This document shows, piece after piece, positions 46,062 to 58,418 of a stretch of DNA of 64,000 nucleotides. Under the pieces are notes generated by a model, which was given only the letters and a program-made list of their open reading frames with translations, ran no database searches and was not told where the DNA came from. How positions within the stretch are numbered: position 1 is the first letter of the stretch; every line of letters begins with the position of its first letter. Origin of the DNA: Lactarius indigo (Eukaryota > Basidiomycota > Agaricomycetes > Russulales > Russulaceae); the NCBI GenBank assembly GCA_025766275.1, contig JAFKAC010000001.1, positions 1,612,001 to 1,676,000 of the forward strand, read 5' to 3'. The position numbers and the translations under genes were made by a program.

Positions 46062-46905
46062 TCATGCGCCTCCCCCTTGCGCTCGTAAGTATGCACGCAA
46101 CTTTTGCAATGCACGTCCCCGGTGTGAAATCGCATTTTTCTGCGTTGCCTCCATCTCCGCGTAACTGCAGAATATATTTCGTCTCCATCAGTCCCCCGCA
46201 CCAGAATAGGGCATGGAGACGAACGTACGTCAATCCGGTGTCCTCTGCCTCAAAGACCGGGTCCCACCCGAACTTGGGCGGGCCGCGCGCGGGCACGATC
46301 CTGCCGTCGGTGCGGCCCTCGAATAGGATGGGCTCTGTGCCCGGGCCCGGGCTGTACGCGAAGGTACAGAGCGCCCATGCGGCGCGTGTTGGGAAGCCGT
46401 CCAGCATGTGATTGAGGCCTTACACGCCGTAAGTGCGAAGTAAGCAGAAGTTTTTTTTTGTCCGACATGCGCGACGGAGGTACTACCTTCGTGCCCGAGC
46501 TCGCGCAGGAAGAACTTGATGTAAGGGCCCGGGAGGCCGTTCATGGCCGCAAAGCACAGCGCGGTATCTTCAGTGATCACTGGGCCGCCGATCTACACCC
46601 GCATAGATTCGTCATCGTAATAGTATCAGCTAGAGGTTCGAAAAATCATCGTTCAAAAGAGTCGAGATGGCATGGGAAAACTGACGACTTCCGCTGCTCG
46701 TCGGCATTTTTCGAGCGCTATCTCTTGCGTCGTTCCCTGGATTTCTGGTACTAACGTACCGGCTCCTGTTAGCGCAAGTTGGGACGGAGGGGAAGACTCA
46801 CGATCAAGATCGCGCGACTCGATGTCGATGGCTTCACCTTGTGCAAGGATCTCGCGAACTTCGTTGAGTTTCCCAGCGTTCCCAGTTACGAATACTGTAA
46901 CCCCC
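46062..46905 (-). CDS. HAM1: Inosine triphosphate pyrophosphatase (ITPase/HAM1)
   Basis: It hydrolyses ITP, dITP and XTP to monophosphates, cleansing the nucleotide pool. Motifs are complete: [19 protein letters not shown] with the binding [41 protein letters not shown] with the catalytic [61 protein letters not shown] and the terminal [17 protein letters not shown]. Exons join cleanly across introns with acceptors TTAG, GTAG, TAAG and GCAG. The extreme 5' end is unclear: the N-terminal Met probably lies in a short upstream exon or just before 46905. The paralog at 39229-40126 is dead, so this is likely the only working copy here. Confidence 0.85.
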
Positions 46906-47931
46906 AAGTCGGTTTTTTGTCAAGGTCAGCTGGTTCCACGAATGGCAGAGGGGTAAATTACCAAGTCGTTCTGAGGGCATTGTTGCTCGAAATCTATACA
47001 ATGTTGGTAAAACGAGACTGGATGAAAGGAAGGAAGGCCCAAGCTTGCGGTACGCCCCGTGTTGTATTGGTGCTTCATCTTATCAGATCGGGCGAGGGGG
47101 CACAACCCGGCCGAATGAAAGCCGGTGTGATCTTGTGATACACCTTGAGCGTCATGAGGCACCACATGCAAGGGGCACGATGCGCGAATAATGAAGAGTG
47201 AAGATGTTCGAGGTCGGTCACGAGCAAGTTTACCCTCGCAGTCGTGTGACGTTAAATTCACCGAAAGAACCCCTATCTTTTATGTACATTCTACGGTGCC
47301 AGGCAATGTGCCAGCTGGTGATTCCATGTCGGCGGCGCTCCGGTGTGAGTATGAATGGCAATAAAGATGTTTGTTCACGGACACGTCTAGAATTCGATAC
47401 ATGCCAGCAGCGGATATTGCTCGCAGTCGTCCAACCTCATTGTCACAATAAATGTAACCTCAAGGAGACATCGAGGGGACATGCGGAATCAAGGGGGCAA
47501 TCAACTGGAGCGTCTAATGCAGCGTGGCGATCAGCAATGGCAATTGCTTGCGCGATTTTGTTCGGGGGTCGGTCGCCGACAAAAAAAAAAGGGGGGGAGG
47601 GCACACAGAGCCCGCGGGAAACGCAATTATGACGAATAGGGTGCTGCAACATCACGCGGTCGCAGAAATTGCAGGCTGGAATTCAAGGTCCTTCGCAGGA
47701 ATGGAACAATCGCGCAACGTTAAAGGTAAACCAGTGTGCTCAGATTGCAAATTACAACCTTCACCCAGCCCAGTAGACTCGCATTGGCTCGGTTAACCAT
47801 GTTGGTAAACACTGGGCGCAACGCGTACAATGGGCTGTCTGGTCGTTGCTTAGCCTCATCATTGCACTGTGAATTAAAAAAAGAAGGGCCGCAATAGAAA
47901 CGCAATTATACGATAGGGGTTGATTAAACTG
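46906..47931. other. Intergenic region between ITPase and the U5-40K gene
   Basis: No coding signal, RNA gene or clear repeat was seen. A homopolymer A10G7 run at 47581-47597 is the only oddity. Confidence 0.4.
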
Positions 47932-49327
47932 TTACGGCGCCCCGGGCTCAATCTCGCCTAGGAGCATTGTGCCGTCCTTGCTGGCGGTGAGGACTGGAAA
48001 TAAATGTCAGGTGCCATTCGTCGGGGTATTAACTCTTTCTCACTGATCGGTTCGTTCGAATGGAAATCTACCGCCTGTGACTGTGCCCTTGTGCCCAGGC
48101 AACTATCAAACGAAGAAGGGGTCATGGGTGAATCGGACCGAAATTACGGCGCAAATGCAACACACCTTGTACAAAATTTTTGAGCTTTCTACGTCCCATA
48201 TCGTGACGGTACGGTCAGCACCCCCGACCGCGACGCGGCGCCCTCCATCTTCCCGACTCCATGCACCCTTGAGCAGCGTGTTCTCGAAGCCAGCAGGTGC
48301 ACCAGTCAGGACGCGATGGATGCGATTTGGCGACGGCGCAAACGGCCGGATATCGTGAATTATGACCTGCGAGGAAAACGAAGGCGAAAGGAGGTACGAC
48401 CCATTCGGCGATATCGCGAGGCCAGTGGGGGTGTCTACGTGTCCGTTCAACACGGAAACCTCTTCCTGCTTTCGTAAATCCAAGACCTGCACGTAACACA
48501 AGTCGGCCGCGGCGCACGTCAAAAAATGGAGGGAGGAAAACACGTACGTGAATCCCATTGTCGAGGGCACCAGCGTAGATCGTCGCGCCGTCCGCGCTCC
48601 AGGCAACGCAGGTCACTGGACACCCAACTTCGAACACGGCCACGGGATCCTTTCCCGCCTCGTCGCCTCCTTCCCACACGCGTACGGTGCCGTCGTCGCT
48701 CGCAGAGGCAAGCAGTTCTACACCAGCGCCACCCTGCGAGTGTCCGGTCAAGCGAGTTGATGATTTCGCGGTGAGCGCGTAGCTTGCGTACGCGCTGCCC
48801 AGTGGTCAAATCCGTATACGCGAGAGTGTGGTCCGCAGAGACACTATAAAGAAGCGGAGAGAATAGCGACCATTGGAGGTCTAGCACAGGCGCCTTGTGT
48901 ATTGTGGAAAGAAGGCCATAGTTCGTGTTTGGAGGATAGGTTCGCCATAACGCTATAACACAGTATTCTGTACGGGGTAAAAACATCAGAGGGGAGGGTT
49001 GAGACGTACAAATGCCTCTGTCTGCCGAACAAGCTGCGATGTTTTGCCCAGTGGGATCAAACCTACAACTCAGTATTTCTGCCTGCAACAAAGCGTCACC
49101 TCGAATGTCCCAACGAGATCAATCGAAAAACGCACAGAATGCGCTCCAGAGAGGCTAACTATTGGGGCATCGAGGTTACTTGTCCGCTTCACAGAACGAA
49201 CGAGTGCCTTTTGTCTCTCATCGTTGGACGACGAGATTATGAGCTGTTGGCTGTTGGCTTCCGGTTCCGACGACCTTGCTCTTTTGATAAGAACGCCCTC
49301 TTCTTGTGGTGCAGCACGCTTTGCCAT
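47932..49327 (-). CDS. U5 snRNP 40 kDa protein (SNRNP40/Prp8-binding WD40 protein)
   Basis: This is a WD40-propeller spliceosome component that binds Prp8. The N-terminus MAKRAAPQEEGVLIKRAR is basic. Repeats follow: APIVSLSGAHS, AEILSCRFDPTGQNIAACSA, LWRTYPPNTNYGLLS, APVLDLQWSLFSPLLYSVSA, LASASDDGTVRVWEGG, CPVTCVAWSADGATIYAGAL, VLNGHVDTPTGLAISPNGSY, FENTLLKGAWSREDGGRRVA, DRTVTIWDVESSKILYK, LPGHKGTVT and the end GTMLLGEIEPGAP-stop at 47932. Two single extra bases disturb it, one at 48075-48076 (CT on the plus strand) and one near 48735. The gene is essential elsewhere, so these are probably not real. The start lies 131 bp from the divergent RRP7 start. Confidence 0.83.
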
Positions 49328-49458
49328 ATCACTGTTGGATAGACTGAACGGTGGGTGGTGTTTGTTCGTGGCGGTGGCGAGAGAGGAAATATTACGTAAA
49401 CAATATCTCGTCTGTGAGAAACTCAAACTCAGAATTACGTCCTTCGTCTGCCACCGAT

Positions 49459-50499
49459 ATGCCACCAAACCCATCTATTGGGACCATTTCTGGATTTTCC
49501 ATTCTCCCTGTACAATATGATCACACGACTCACCACATGCTATACATCCGGGCACATGTTGGTTCCTCATCCAAGAAAAATCCCAGGAAGATCGAATGGC
49601 CAGAAGACCGTACAATTTTCATGGTCAACGTACCACCAGACGCTACAGAGCGCGAGATCGTGCTGCTCTTTAAGTCATGTGGACTGTTGAGAAGGTAGTC
49701 TTTGACGCGGATGAACCAAGCGAGGATTCCGACCCAGATAGTGACTCGGATAGCGCCGATGACGATACTGGGAGCGAAACATCACAACCACGGAGCGCGG
49801 AAACGACCACCCAAGTCCGCTGCTGACCAAAGTGCACGGCCAAAAGTTGTCCCCCTTCCTGTTATCCCACATCGCACCCTGCGGAGGACAGGCCATACCG
49901 CCCACATTCTTTTTCTAGATGCCTCGTCATGCACACGCGCACTGGCCCTGGCGCGTCCAGGTGGCAAGCCCATACAATGGCCGGTCGATGGGGACACGGA
50001 ATGCCCCCGAGGGACTTGCTCATTACGTCCTGCAATACGAATCTGACCGACCTTCGCTGGATGCAGTGAGAGCGCACGGAGATTCGGCAGTAGCGCGGTT
50101 TGATTTCGACCTGGCAGCACGCAAGGCGGCGTTGCGCCGCGAATCCAAGTATAAGAAGGGTGAAGCGCTGGTGGACGAAGATGGGTTTACTCTGGTTGTG
50201 CGGGGCGGCGCATATGGTCAAGCGGTCGGAGGTGGTGTCGGAGTTGCGAGTCGAAGATTCATGGACGAACGTGCCAAGCGAAAGAGGCACAAGGAAGGGA
50301 ACGAGAAATCCGCGTTCTATGCATTCCAGATTCATGAGAAGAAGCGGGAACGGTGCGACTCTTCTTCCCTTCTCTTCTTTTTTCACACTGAGCACGTCAC
50401 AATTCGATATCAGATTTACTCGAACTCAAAAGAAAATGGGAAGAAGACAAGGCCGCAGTGGAAAAACTGAAATCATCGAAAAAATTCAAGCCATACTAA
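49459..50499 (+). CDS. RRP7: Ribosomal RNA-processing protein 7 (RRP7)
   Basis: This is a nucleolar factor for small-subunit pre-rRNA processing. The N-terminal RRM-like domain shows SGFSILPVQYDHTTHHMLYI, then KIEWPEDRTIFMVNVPPDAT and EREIVLLFKSCG. An acidic linker EDSDPDSDSDSADDDTGSET follows, then RPKVVPLPVIPHRTLRRTGH. The C-terminal domain has LAHYVLQYESDRPSLDAV, DEDGFTLVVRGGAYGQ and, after a short intron, ELKRKWEEDKAAVEKLKSSK with the end FKPY-stop, the family hallmark. Frame shifts occur at 49685-49689 (GACT, two merged sites), about 49795 (AG) and about 50012 (GA). The protein is about 330 residues. Confidence 0.82.
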
Positions 50500-50726
50500 G
50501 CAAGCTCAAACGGAGCGGGGGCACAGCATCGGTGGCACGGCGTAATGGTAACGTAAGTATTACTGTAAAAATGGTATTATACGCCAATCGGAGATCGATC
50601 CTCTAGTGCTACGATCGATCAATAAAATCGAAATCGATCCAATCCAAAAGGGCCAACCTCCAGGATACTGTATATTCACATTGTTGCCGTTGGTCCTGCT
50701 GAAACCAACCCTTTGGATGTCAGCCA
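50500..50726. other. Tail-to-tail spacer between RRP7 and dsRBM gene 1
   Basis: GATCGATC-rich palindromic sequence appears at 50593-50637 (several overlapping ATCGAT units). Otherwise nothing. Confidence 0.35.
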
Positions 50727-51046
50727 TCATCCTCGTCCCCTGTAGCATGAGCTAGTCCCTTTACCATGCGATTTTAGGTATGCTAGGGCCTGCACAGACG
50801 CATCTCGCTTCGCAGAGCCCATTGAAGAGCCATGCCCTACCCCAACATTCACTCCTTTGACTAGGGGGGAGGAGTGAAAAATTGACGACCCACCGTCAGA
50901 GAAACCCACTTACAGACAGCAGTGACATGGTAGGTGACCCCGTGTTCTGGTCCCTCTTTCTTCGAAACCCATGTAAATTCCTTGGTCAAGTTGCCATCGG
51001 GCTGTCCCTGCAGGAAGTTGTTGAGGTCGCGAACAGGATCTGCCAT
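50727..51046 (-). CDS. Small double-stranded RNA-binding-motif protein, gene 1
   Basis: An 88-residue protein that is essentially one dsRBM. Exon 1 (50914-51046) gives MADPVRDLNNFLQGQPDGNL, TKEFTWVSKKEGPEHGVTYH and VTAV. A 53 bp intron splits the Phe of FKGVNVGVGHGSS. Exon 2 (50727-50860) completes the fold with SMGSAKRDASVQALAYLKSH. The helix-1 NNFLQG, strand-region GPEHGVTYH and the basic helix-2 entry GSAKRDAS are the three RNA-contact regions of the motif. Basidiomycetes carry several such stand-alone dsRBM genes of unknown role. Genes 2 and 3 (51861 and 53529) share the intron position. The frame is intact. Confidence 0.8.
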
Positions 51047-51860
51047 GAGTGGATCTGCGAAAACTACATCAAGTTACGGACGGGACATCGACGAAGAGAC
51101 CCACTAGTTTGAAAGATTCGTGGTATGGATGAGTTGCGGGAGGACCCACCACCCCCCCGTCGTATATGTACGTATGGCGATGCTCCCTCCCTCGCACTTC
51201 CCAAGTTCGGTATTAAAAAAATGAGCGCACAGGATGGGCGGAACACCATTACTATAGTCGCGGCTCTAGCCGATATCCTTCCATTTACTCCAACCGGGAG
51301 GATGTCAATTCCGGGTTCCCAGCGAAGTAGGCCGCGGAGCCTGCGTATTTCCATTGCCCCTTTCCTCTAAACCATACAACCGACCTCGATATTTAGGCCT
51401 TGCGGCAAACATGAGGCCCCCTAATAATAGGGGTATAGTAGGGGGTCAACGTGCCATGAGACAAACGCCAATTACTCTGTAAAAGCTCCGCTATAGCGCT
51501 GGAGTTCCGGAAATTTTACGCGGAACCTCGGAACGTGGCTGTGCGCAGCGGCATGCACTCCTCACGGGCGCCAAGATAGCTGGGTTTGAACCTTGATAGA
51601 GCATCAAGACGATTTACATAACGAACATCCGAGACAGGGTTCAAAAAAGAAACAAAAAAAATGGAAGAGAAGAATTATTCGCGGAGGGTTAGTGAGCTAC
51701 ACACATTGTAACACATAGGGTTCTTCTGTACACCAAACACGGAAATGGAAGAAAAGAGGTCTGTTGGCGTGATGGATGGCGTGAGATGGGAGTCGGAGAA
51801 CGAGAACTCTACGAATGGAAGTAGGATCGGTCCTCTAGAGACGTCATTAACGTGGAGCAT
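51047..51860. other. Spacer between dsRBM genes 1 and 2
   Basis: No gene was recognised. Only short shadow frames are present. Confidence 0.35.
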
Positions 51861-52164
51861 TCACTGAGCCTGAGGTACCCCTTCAGTACGGAAGTATTGC
51901 AAGGCCTGAATAGCGGCGGCACGCTTAGCCAAAGAAATGGCCGTGCCTGTACCGGTTCCAACGACAACACCTCGAACTGCAGCAAACGTGTCAACAAGTC
52001 AAGTCTGGAAGAGCATACAGAACACTCTGACAGATGTATGTTACTTGGTGAATAGCCTGATTGTTCGGCCCCAATTGCTCGTTCCTAGTTTGCAAGAAGG
52101 GAGTCAAGTTGCCACTGACGTGTCCCTGCAGGAAGTTGTTGAGGTCGCGAACATAGTCTGGACT
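51861..52164 (-). CDS. Small double-stranded RNA-binding-motif protein, gene 2
   Basis: The exon beginning at 52164 after a CTGACTAG acceptor reads SPDYVRDLNNFLQGHVSGNL, then NEQLGPNNQAIHQVTYI. An intron with a GTCAGA donor and a TTGCTGCAG acceptor splits the Phe of FRGVVVGTGTGTAI, as in gene 1. The final part is SLAKRAAAIQALQYFRTEGV to QAQ-stop. A short first exon with the ATG is expected upstream, near 52195-52240, but could not be fixed. Helix 1, the central GPNNQ turn and the AKRAAAIQ helix are all present, so the domain looks functional. Confidence 0.65.
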
Positions 52165-53528
52165 CTAGTCAGAAACAAAGAGTATACGTGAGGGGACTAT
52201 CACAGACCACGGGAATCCATTGTAGATAGAAGTATTTGTGGGTTCGATGCAGATGCCACTGAACGACGACCACACTGGTTTAAATATGAGCTAGGTCGCC
52301 ACCAGTCTCATTGTTGGACGCCACGATACGATACGATACAACGTATAATCATGACACCCCTACAGTCCGACATACCTACAGACGAGGCGTCTCGGGAGCT
52401 CGAGTTTCGGAGGCAATACCAAGTGTGGCTAGAGCACAAAACGAGATGCCCCAGCCGGAAACGGAGACACATAGAGAGACCAGAATGGCCTTGCACGACA
52501 TATATCTCGGCACGTCCGATCCGAGGGTGAAAATAAACTTCCAAAGTATATCCCAACAGGCCGAGCGTCTTGAAGAGTGACCCGTCGTTAAGCGGTTCGG
52601 GGGTTACAACCGCACTACAGCGCTCTCGGTGCCCGCAAAGATGCTTTTGTGAGTCCAGAGCCACTTCCCAGGGCAAGGCGCTCCTATATCATCCATCTCT
52701 CAACCACTCCGTTCTGCCTTCTATTCTGATGATGTACCCTTCAAGCATAAGTCCGGTGTACTGGTGAAAGCCGAGCGGATCAGGATGTCGAGGAGCTGGA
52801 TTGGGCAGTAGTAGGGTGCCATACAAAGAGCCATACATGGTCGATGCTGCGGTGCAAACCGGTCTATGACGAATGACAAATCAGGATGGGGAGTAAGGGG
52901 GCTAGTACAGTAGGTGGTAGGTTTGGAAGAAGAGTGAGAGCACGCGGTTGCGCGAGATGAGATGGGCGTCTCTGACCGGCGGCACGTGGACACACTAAGC
53001 TCGGGCTCGGGTATTTCCTTGGGTTTTCCGTGACGCTTAGAATCAGCAAGGCTCGGAAAGGCTCTACGGGTAATGGAAATGCAGGACGATTGCAGGGAGT
53101 GGGCGAGATACAGTAATCCTTGTTTTTCATAGTACGTAGACTAGTCGTAGCAGTGTAGTGCTACGTGTGGTTTCAAAAGTTGGCTCGAGGGCCCGAGTCT
53201 ACACCTCGACAATTAGAAAAAATGAAATGAAACTGAGGCCGACGAGGGCGGACAGGTACAGCAACATAGGGCACAGCATCGGGTGGATGTACAGCACCTA
53301 ATTGGTCCTTGGAGCCCTTGAGGTCGCCCAGACCACAAAGTACACAAGTTGTGCCTGGGGATTCGTCCGAGACTTCCGAAACTCACAAGGCAGAGTGAAT
53401 TACAACAACACAGATAATCGGGAACGAATATGCTACAGGAACAAAGGGGTTACGTATGTCATCGCCACTAGAGTCCTCTAATTAAAAGTGACGCTATGAT
53501 ATAACAATCTCGTTCCATGGGGACAGCA
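52165..53528. other. Spacer between dsRBM genes 2 and 3
   Basis: Short open frames on both strands only. I recognise no family. ATACGATACG repeats occur at 52324-52336. Confidence 0.35.
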
Positions 53529-53891
53529 TCAGGGAAATCTCAGACACCGGAAGTCTTGAGGCGATTGTAGAGCTGTATTGGCAGCCTCCCCTCTTTGCCA
53601 TGCCTATGGACACGCCCGTTCCACGGCCAACCTCAACACCTCGAACTATGGTAGCTCAGCGTATATGACTTTGTAACATGACCGAAAAACTCACACTTTG
53701 CAACGGCGTGATGAGTGACTTGATGGTTGGGACCCTCTCTCTTCATCTCCCACGAAAGTTGCGGCGTCAGGTTGCCGGACGGGTGGCCTTGCAGGTAGTT
53801 GTTAAGTTCGCGGACCGGGATCAGCTTAACGCGAACTCAACAGTCTAGGCCAGGAGTACATGAGAGATTTACTTACACATAGGTGACATAG
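53529..53891 (-). CDS. Small double-stranded RNA-binding-motif protein, gene 3
   Basis: A tiny first exon MSPM (53889-53891 is the ATG) joins by an AAG-type acceptor to SDPVRELNNYLQGHPSGNL. TPQLSWEMKREGPNHQVTHH and AVAK follow, then an intron (T then GTGAGTTTTTC, acceptor CCATAG) again splits the Phe of FRGVEVGRGTGVSI. The last helix GMAKREAANTALQS and the end CLRFP-stop need one extra base in GGGG (about 53577) to be ignored. One extra base also lies in the DPV codon. This copy has the best-conserved central EGPNHQVTHHA strand of the three. Confidence 0.65.
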
Positions 53892-55008
53892 TGATGAGGT
53901 ATTGAATAAAAGTGACTTGAAGACAAGGGATGTAACTGAATGTGGGGGGTTGTTTGAGTGAATCGTTTTCGCAGGCCACTACGCATGTTAAATAGTAGTT
54001 TTACTCCTCGTACTAGACCGTCATTGCTCGAGCTTCAGGTCATCCATGTATGCGCGCAGGTCCCAAGTACAACAACTCGTCGTTGTGTGTGCCGCGCCCC
54101 AACACACCAACAGCCCAACATTCCTAGACAGTAAACATGCCGCAGAGTCCGGAGTTCCATGGGGCGAGCAGCGTCTAAGTCACCCTAGTGGTGTCTCACC
54201 GGAGCGGAAACGCGCCGTGGGAAACGGTACGTGCCCTAGACCCCAGCACCTCAGGTCACAGAATTCGCCGGGCTCAGCGGAGCGCTCTAAGTGTTGTAGT
54301 CCGAAAGTGAAACCAGAGAAATCATCGGAATGTGCTTCGTCCTCGTGAAAGAGCATTCCGAAGATCGACAGAAAAGGAAATACAGATTTCACTGTAAAAG
54401 GTTCGCTGACGAGATCACCATGTCGTGACCGTGTTTCCACGAGCGGTTCATCTCGTCCGTGTCTGTCCAACTGGCGATTACAGGAATATGTAGCCCCTGG
54501 AAAGCGGCATGAAGTCGGGGGCACAGGGCGATGTATGGTGTGTTCACATAGTACTTGAACATTTATGGGTTGATGGCCCTGACTAGCACCTTTCACGGAC
54601 ACAACATATGGTTGCAGTGGTTCTACAGATGGGGGCACTGTAGAATACATTGGTCAGCAGGGAGTAGCCGAGTCGTAATTTTGAGCGCCTGTGACTCTGA
54701 TCCACACCGTATGTATTCAAGATACAGGTACTGATGATGGTTGATATCGGCCCTCACCTGGATGCGTGTTTTATTAGGCACGCTGATGGACTCATGAATA
54801 TCCTGTTATGTTCACTCCGCGCCTCAGAACCATGCTCCTATCTGCGTTTCGGGGTATGGAAGCAGGGGTACATCGGATAGAGGGGGGTCACGAGAAAGAT
54901 AACCACCTAGGCACAGTATTACATCCACAAATACAATAAAATAACAGGACCCACTGAAACAGGTTAGCTACAGTTTTCCGCTATCCGCCGAGTTATCATA
55001 AATATCAT
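53892..55008. other. Intergenic region with one open frame
   Basis: A minus-strand frame at 54180-54650 (156 codons) has no recognisable domain and no homolog known to me. Nothing else stands out in this stretch. Confidence 0.35.
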
Positions 55009-55680
55009 TTATACACCATAGCCCGGCGGTGCATCTATCGGAGTGCCACCACCTCGTGACGGGCCCTGTTGCGGCGATGCATATGCAGCTGGAGGCGAGA
55101 TCAGAACAAACTAAGGACGCAATAGGGTCTGCGTACGGAGAGTATCCTCCTCGTCCTGTATCTGCCTTTTCATGTAGACCGCGCGCTCGCGAGTCTTCTC
55201 CAACGAGCTCACGAATTGGAAGATGGGTTGATTCTTCAAGCGGATCTCTGCATTGGTTCCGGATGTGAGCCCGCCATCCGGTGAGGGCCTAATATCGATA
55301 GACATATAGTTGGAAGCCAGGTATGGCTGTTCAAACCTAGTCGAGAGTATAGAATGGAGTGGGAGGTTCAACGTGTCGAACCCGGTGCCACTACCATCAT
55401 GTTCCGAGACGAATATCAACTATCATAGGATGTGTATCAGTCCAATATCCTTCGCGACTAGAAGAAAAAAACGTGCACGTTGATCCGTCAGGAACAGCTT
55501 TCCTATACCCTTCAATTTGCGCCCGCCGCCAGAACCGCCGGAAGTGGCAGAAGTGGTAGGAGGTGTATCCGGAATGGTAATAGAAACATCCGCACCCGAG
55601 TCCACCGTCATAATTGTTACTTCGTTCGGAAGAGGTACGGGAGTACGGTTGGGATTGAGCATGGTCCAATTGAGAGCCAT
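55009..55680 (-). CDS. GRAM-domain protein, WBP2-like, with a C-terminal PPGY motif
   Basis: This family (WW-domain-binding protein 2 in animals) binds WW-domain proteins through PPxY motifs. Exon 1 (55477-55680) begins MALNWTMLNPNRTPVPLPNE and ends GKLFLTDQR. Exon 2 (55137-55419) runs LIFVSEHDGSGTGFDTLNLP, HSILSTRFEQPYLASNYMSI and QFVSSLEKTRERAVYMKRQI. Exon 3 (55009-55088) gives AYASPQQGPSRGGGTPIDAP and the terminal PPGYGV. The spliced length is 188 residues with a continuous frame. Intron 1 (55420-55476) appears to start with GC (CGT then GCACGT), a weak non-canonical donor. Intron 2 (55089-55136) is 48 bp. It is divergent from CDC7. Confidence 0.82.
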
Positions 55681-55802
55681 CGTCGGACTATGTGGTATGA
55701 GACGAGAAGCGACTGTGAAGGTCGGACCGACACGGACGATTAACAAGGCTTATCAATCGAGATCATAAGACCCAAATACAAAACGGGAGTATCTAGCGAT
55801 AA

Positions 55803-55885
55803 GGCTACCTGGCGCAATGGTAGCGCGTTTGGCTTCGATCGCCGACGGCACCAAAAGGTTGCAGGTTCGAGTCCTGCGGTGGTCA
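55803..55885 (+). tRNA. tRNA-Arg(UCG) with an 11-nt intron
   Basis: The full cloverleaf pairs: acceptor GGCTACC with GGTGGTC (two wobble pairs), D stem GCGC/GCGC around AATGGTA, anticodon stem TTTGG/CCAAA, T stem GCAGG/CCTGC with loop TTCGAGT, discriminator A. The anticodon loop reads CTTCGA then TCGCCGACGGC then A. Removing those 11 bases after position 37 gives a 7-base loop with anticodon UCG. The A box (TGGCGCAATGG) and B box (GGTTCGAGTCC) are standard. It lies between the divergent WBP2-like and CDC7 genes. Confidence 0.9.
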
Positions 55886-55892
55886 TTTTTTT
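55886..55892 (+). terminator. RNA polymerase III terminator of the tRNA-Arg gene
   Basis: T7 directly follows the discriminator base, as expected for Pol III termination. Confidence 0.8.
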
Positions 55893-56014
55893 CATTCGCA
55901 TTTGCAATCGTGAGTTTACCGAGTCTTTGAGCCATTTTACTTGAGCACGTGATAGCGTGTCGTGGACGACACAAGGTGCAGGTTTGGCTGCCACCACGAC
56001 ACAACTAGCGCCGC

Positions 56015-58284
<2,270 letters not shown>

Positions 58285-58292
58285 TAGTTGGT

Positions 58293-58355
58293 GTCCATGG
58301 TAGGAATCGAACCCACGGCCTTAGGCGATAAGACGATTACCATTAGGTCAGGTCG
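58293..58355 (-). pseudogene. tRNA-Arg(CCU)-like relic
   Basis: On the minus strand TGACCTAATGG (A box) and GTGGGTTCGATTCCTAC (T arm with B box) are tRNA-like, and the 3' acceptor CATGGAC plus A is present. The anticodon arm region ATCGCCTAAGG resembles a CCU loop but does not fold into a standard stem and loop. The 5' acceptor strand that should pair with CATGGAC is missing. It lies 9 bp past the CDC7 stop. It is best read as a truncated tRNA gene; a diverged working tRNA is less likely. Confidence 0.5.
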
Positions 58356-58418
58356 TAAGGGTGTGTGCGTCTTTGTCTTGCCTCTGCTCGGGATGATGAA
58401 CACACTCGGTGTAGGTAA

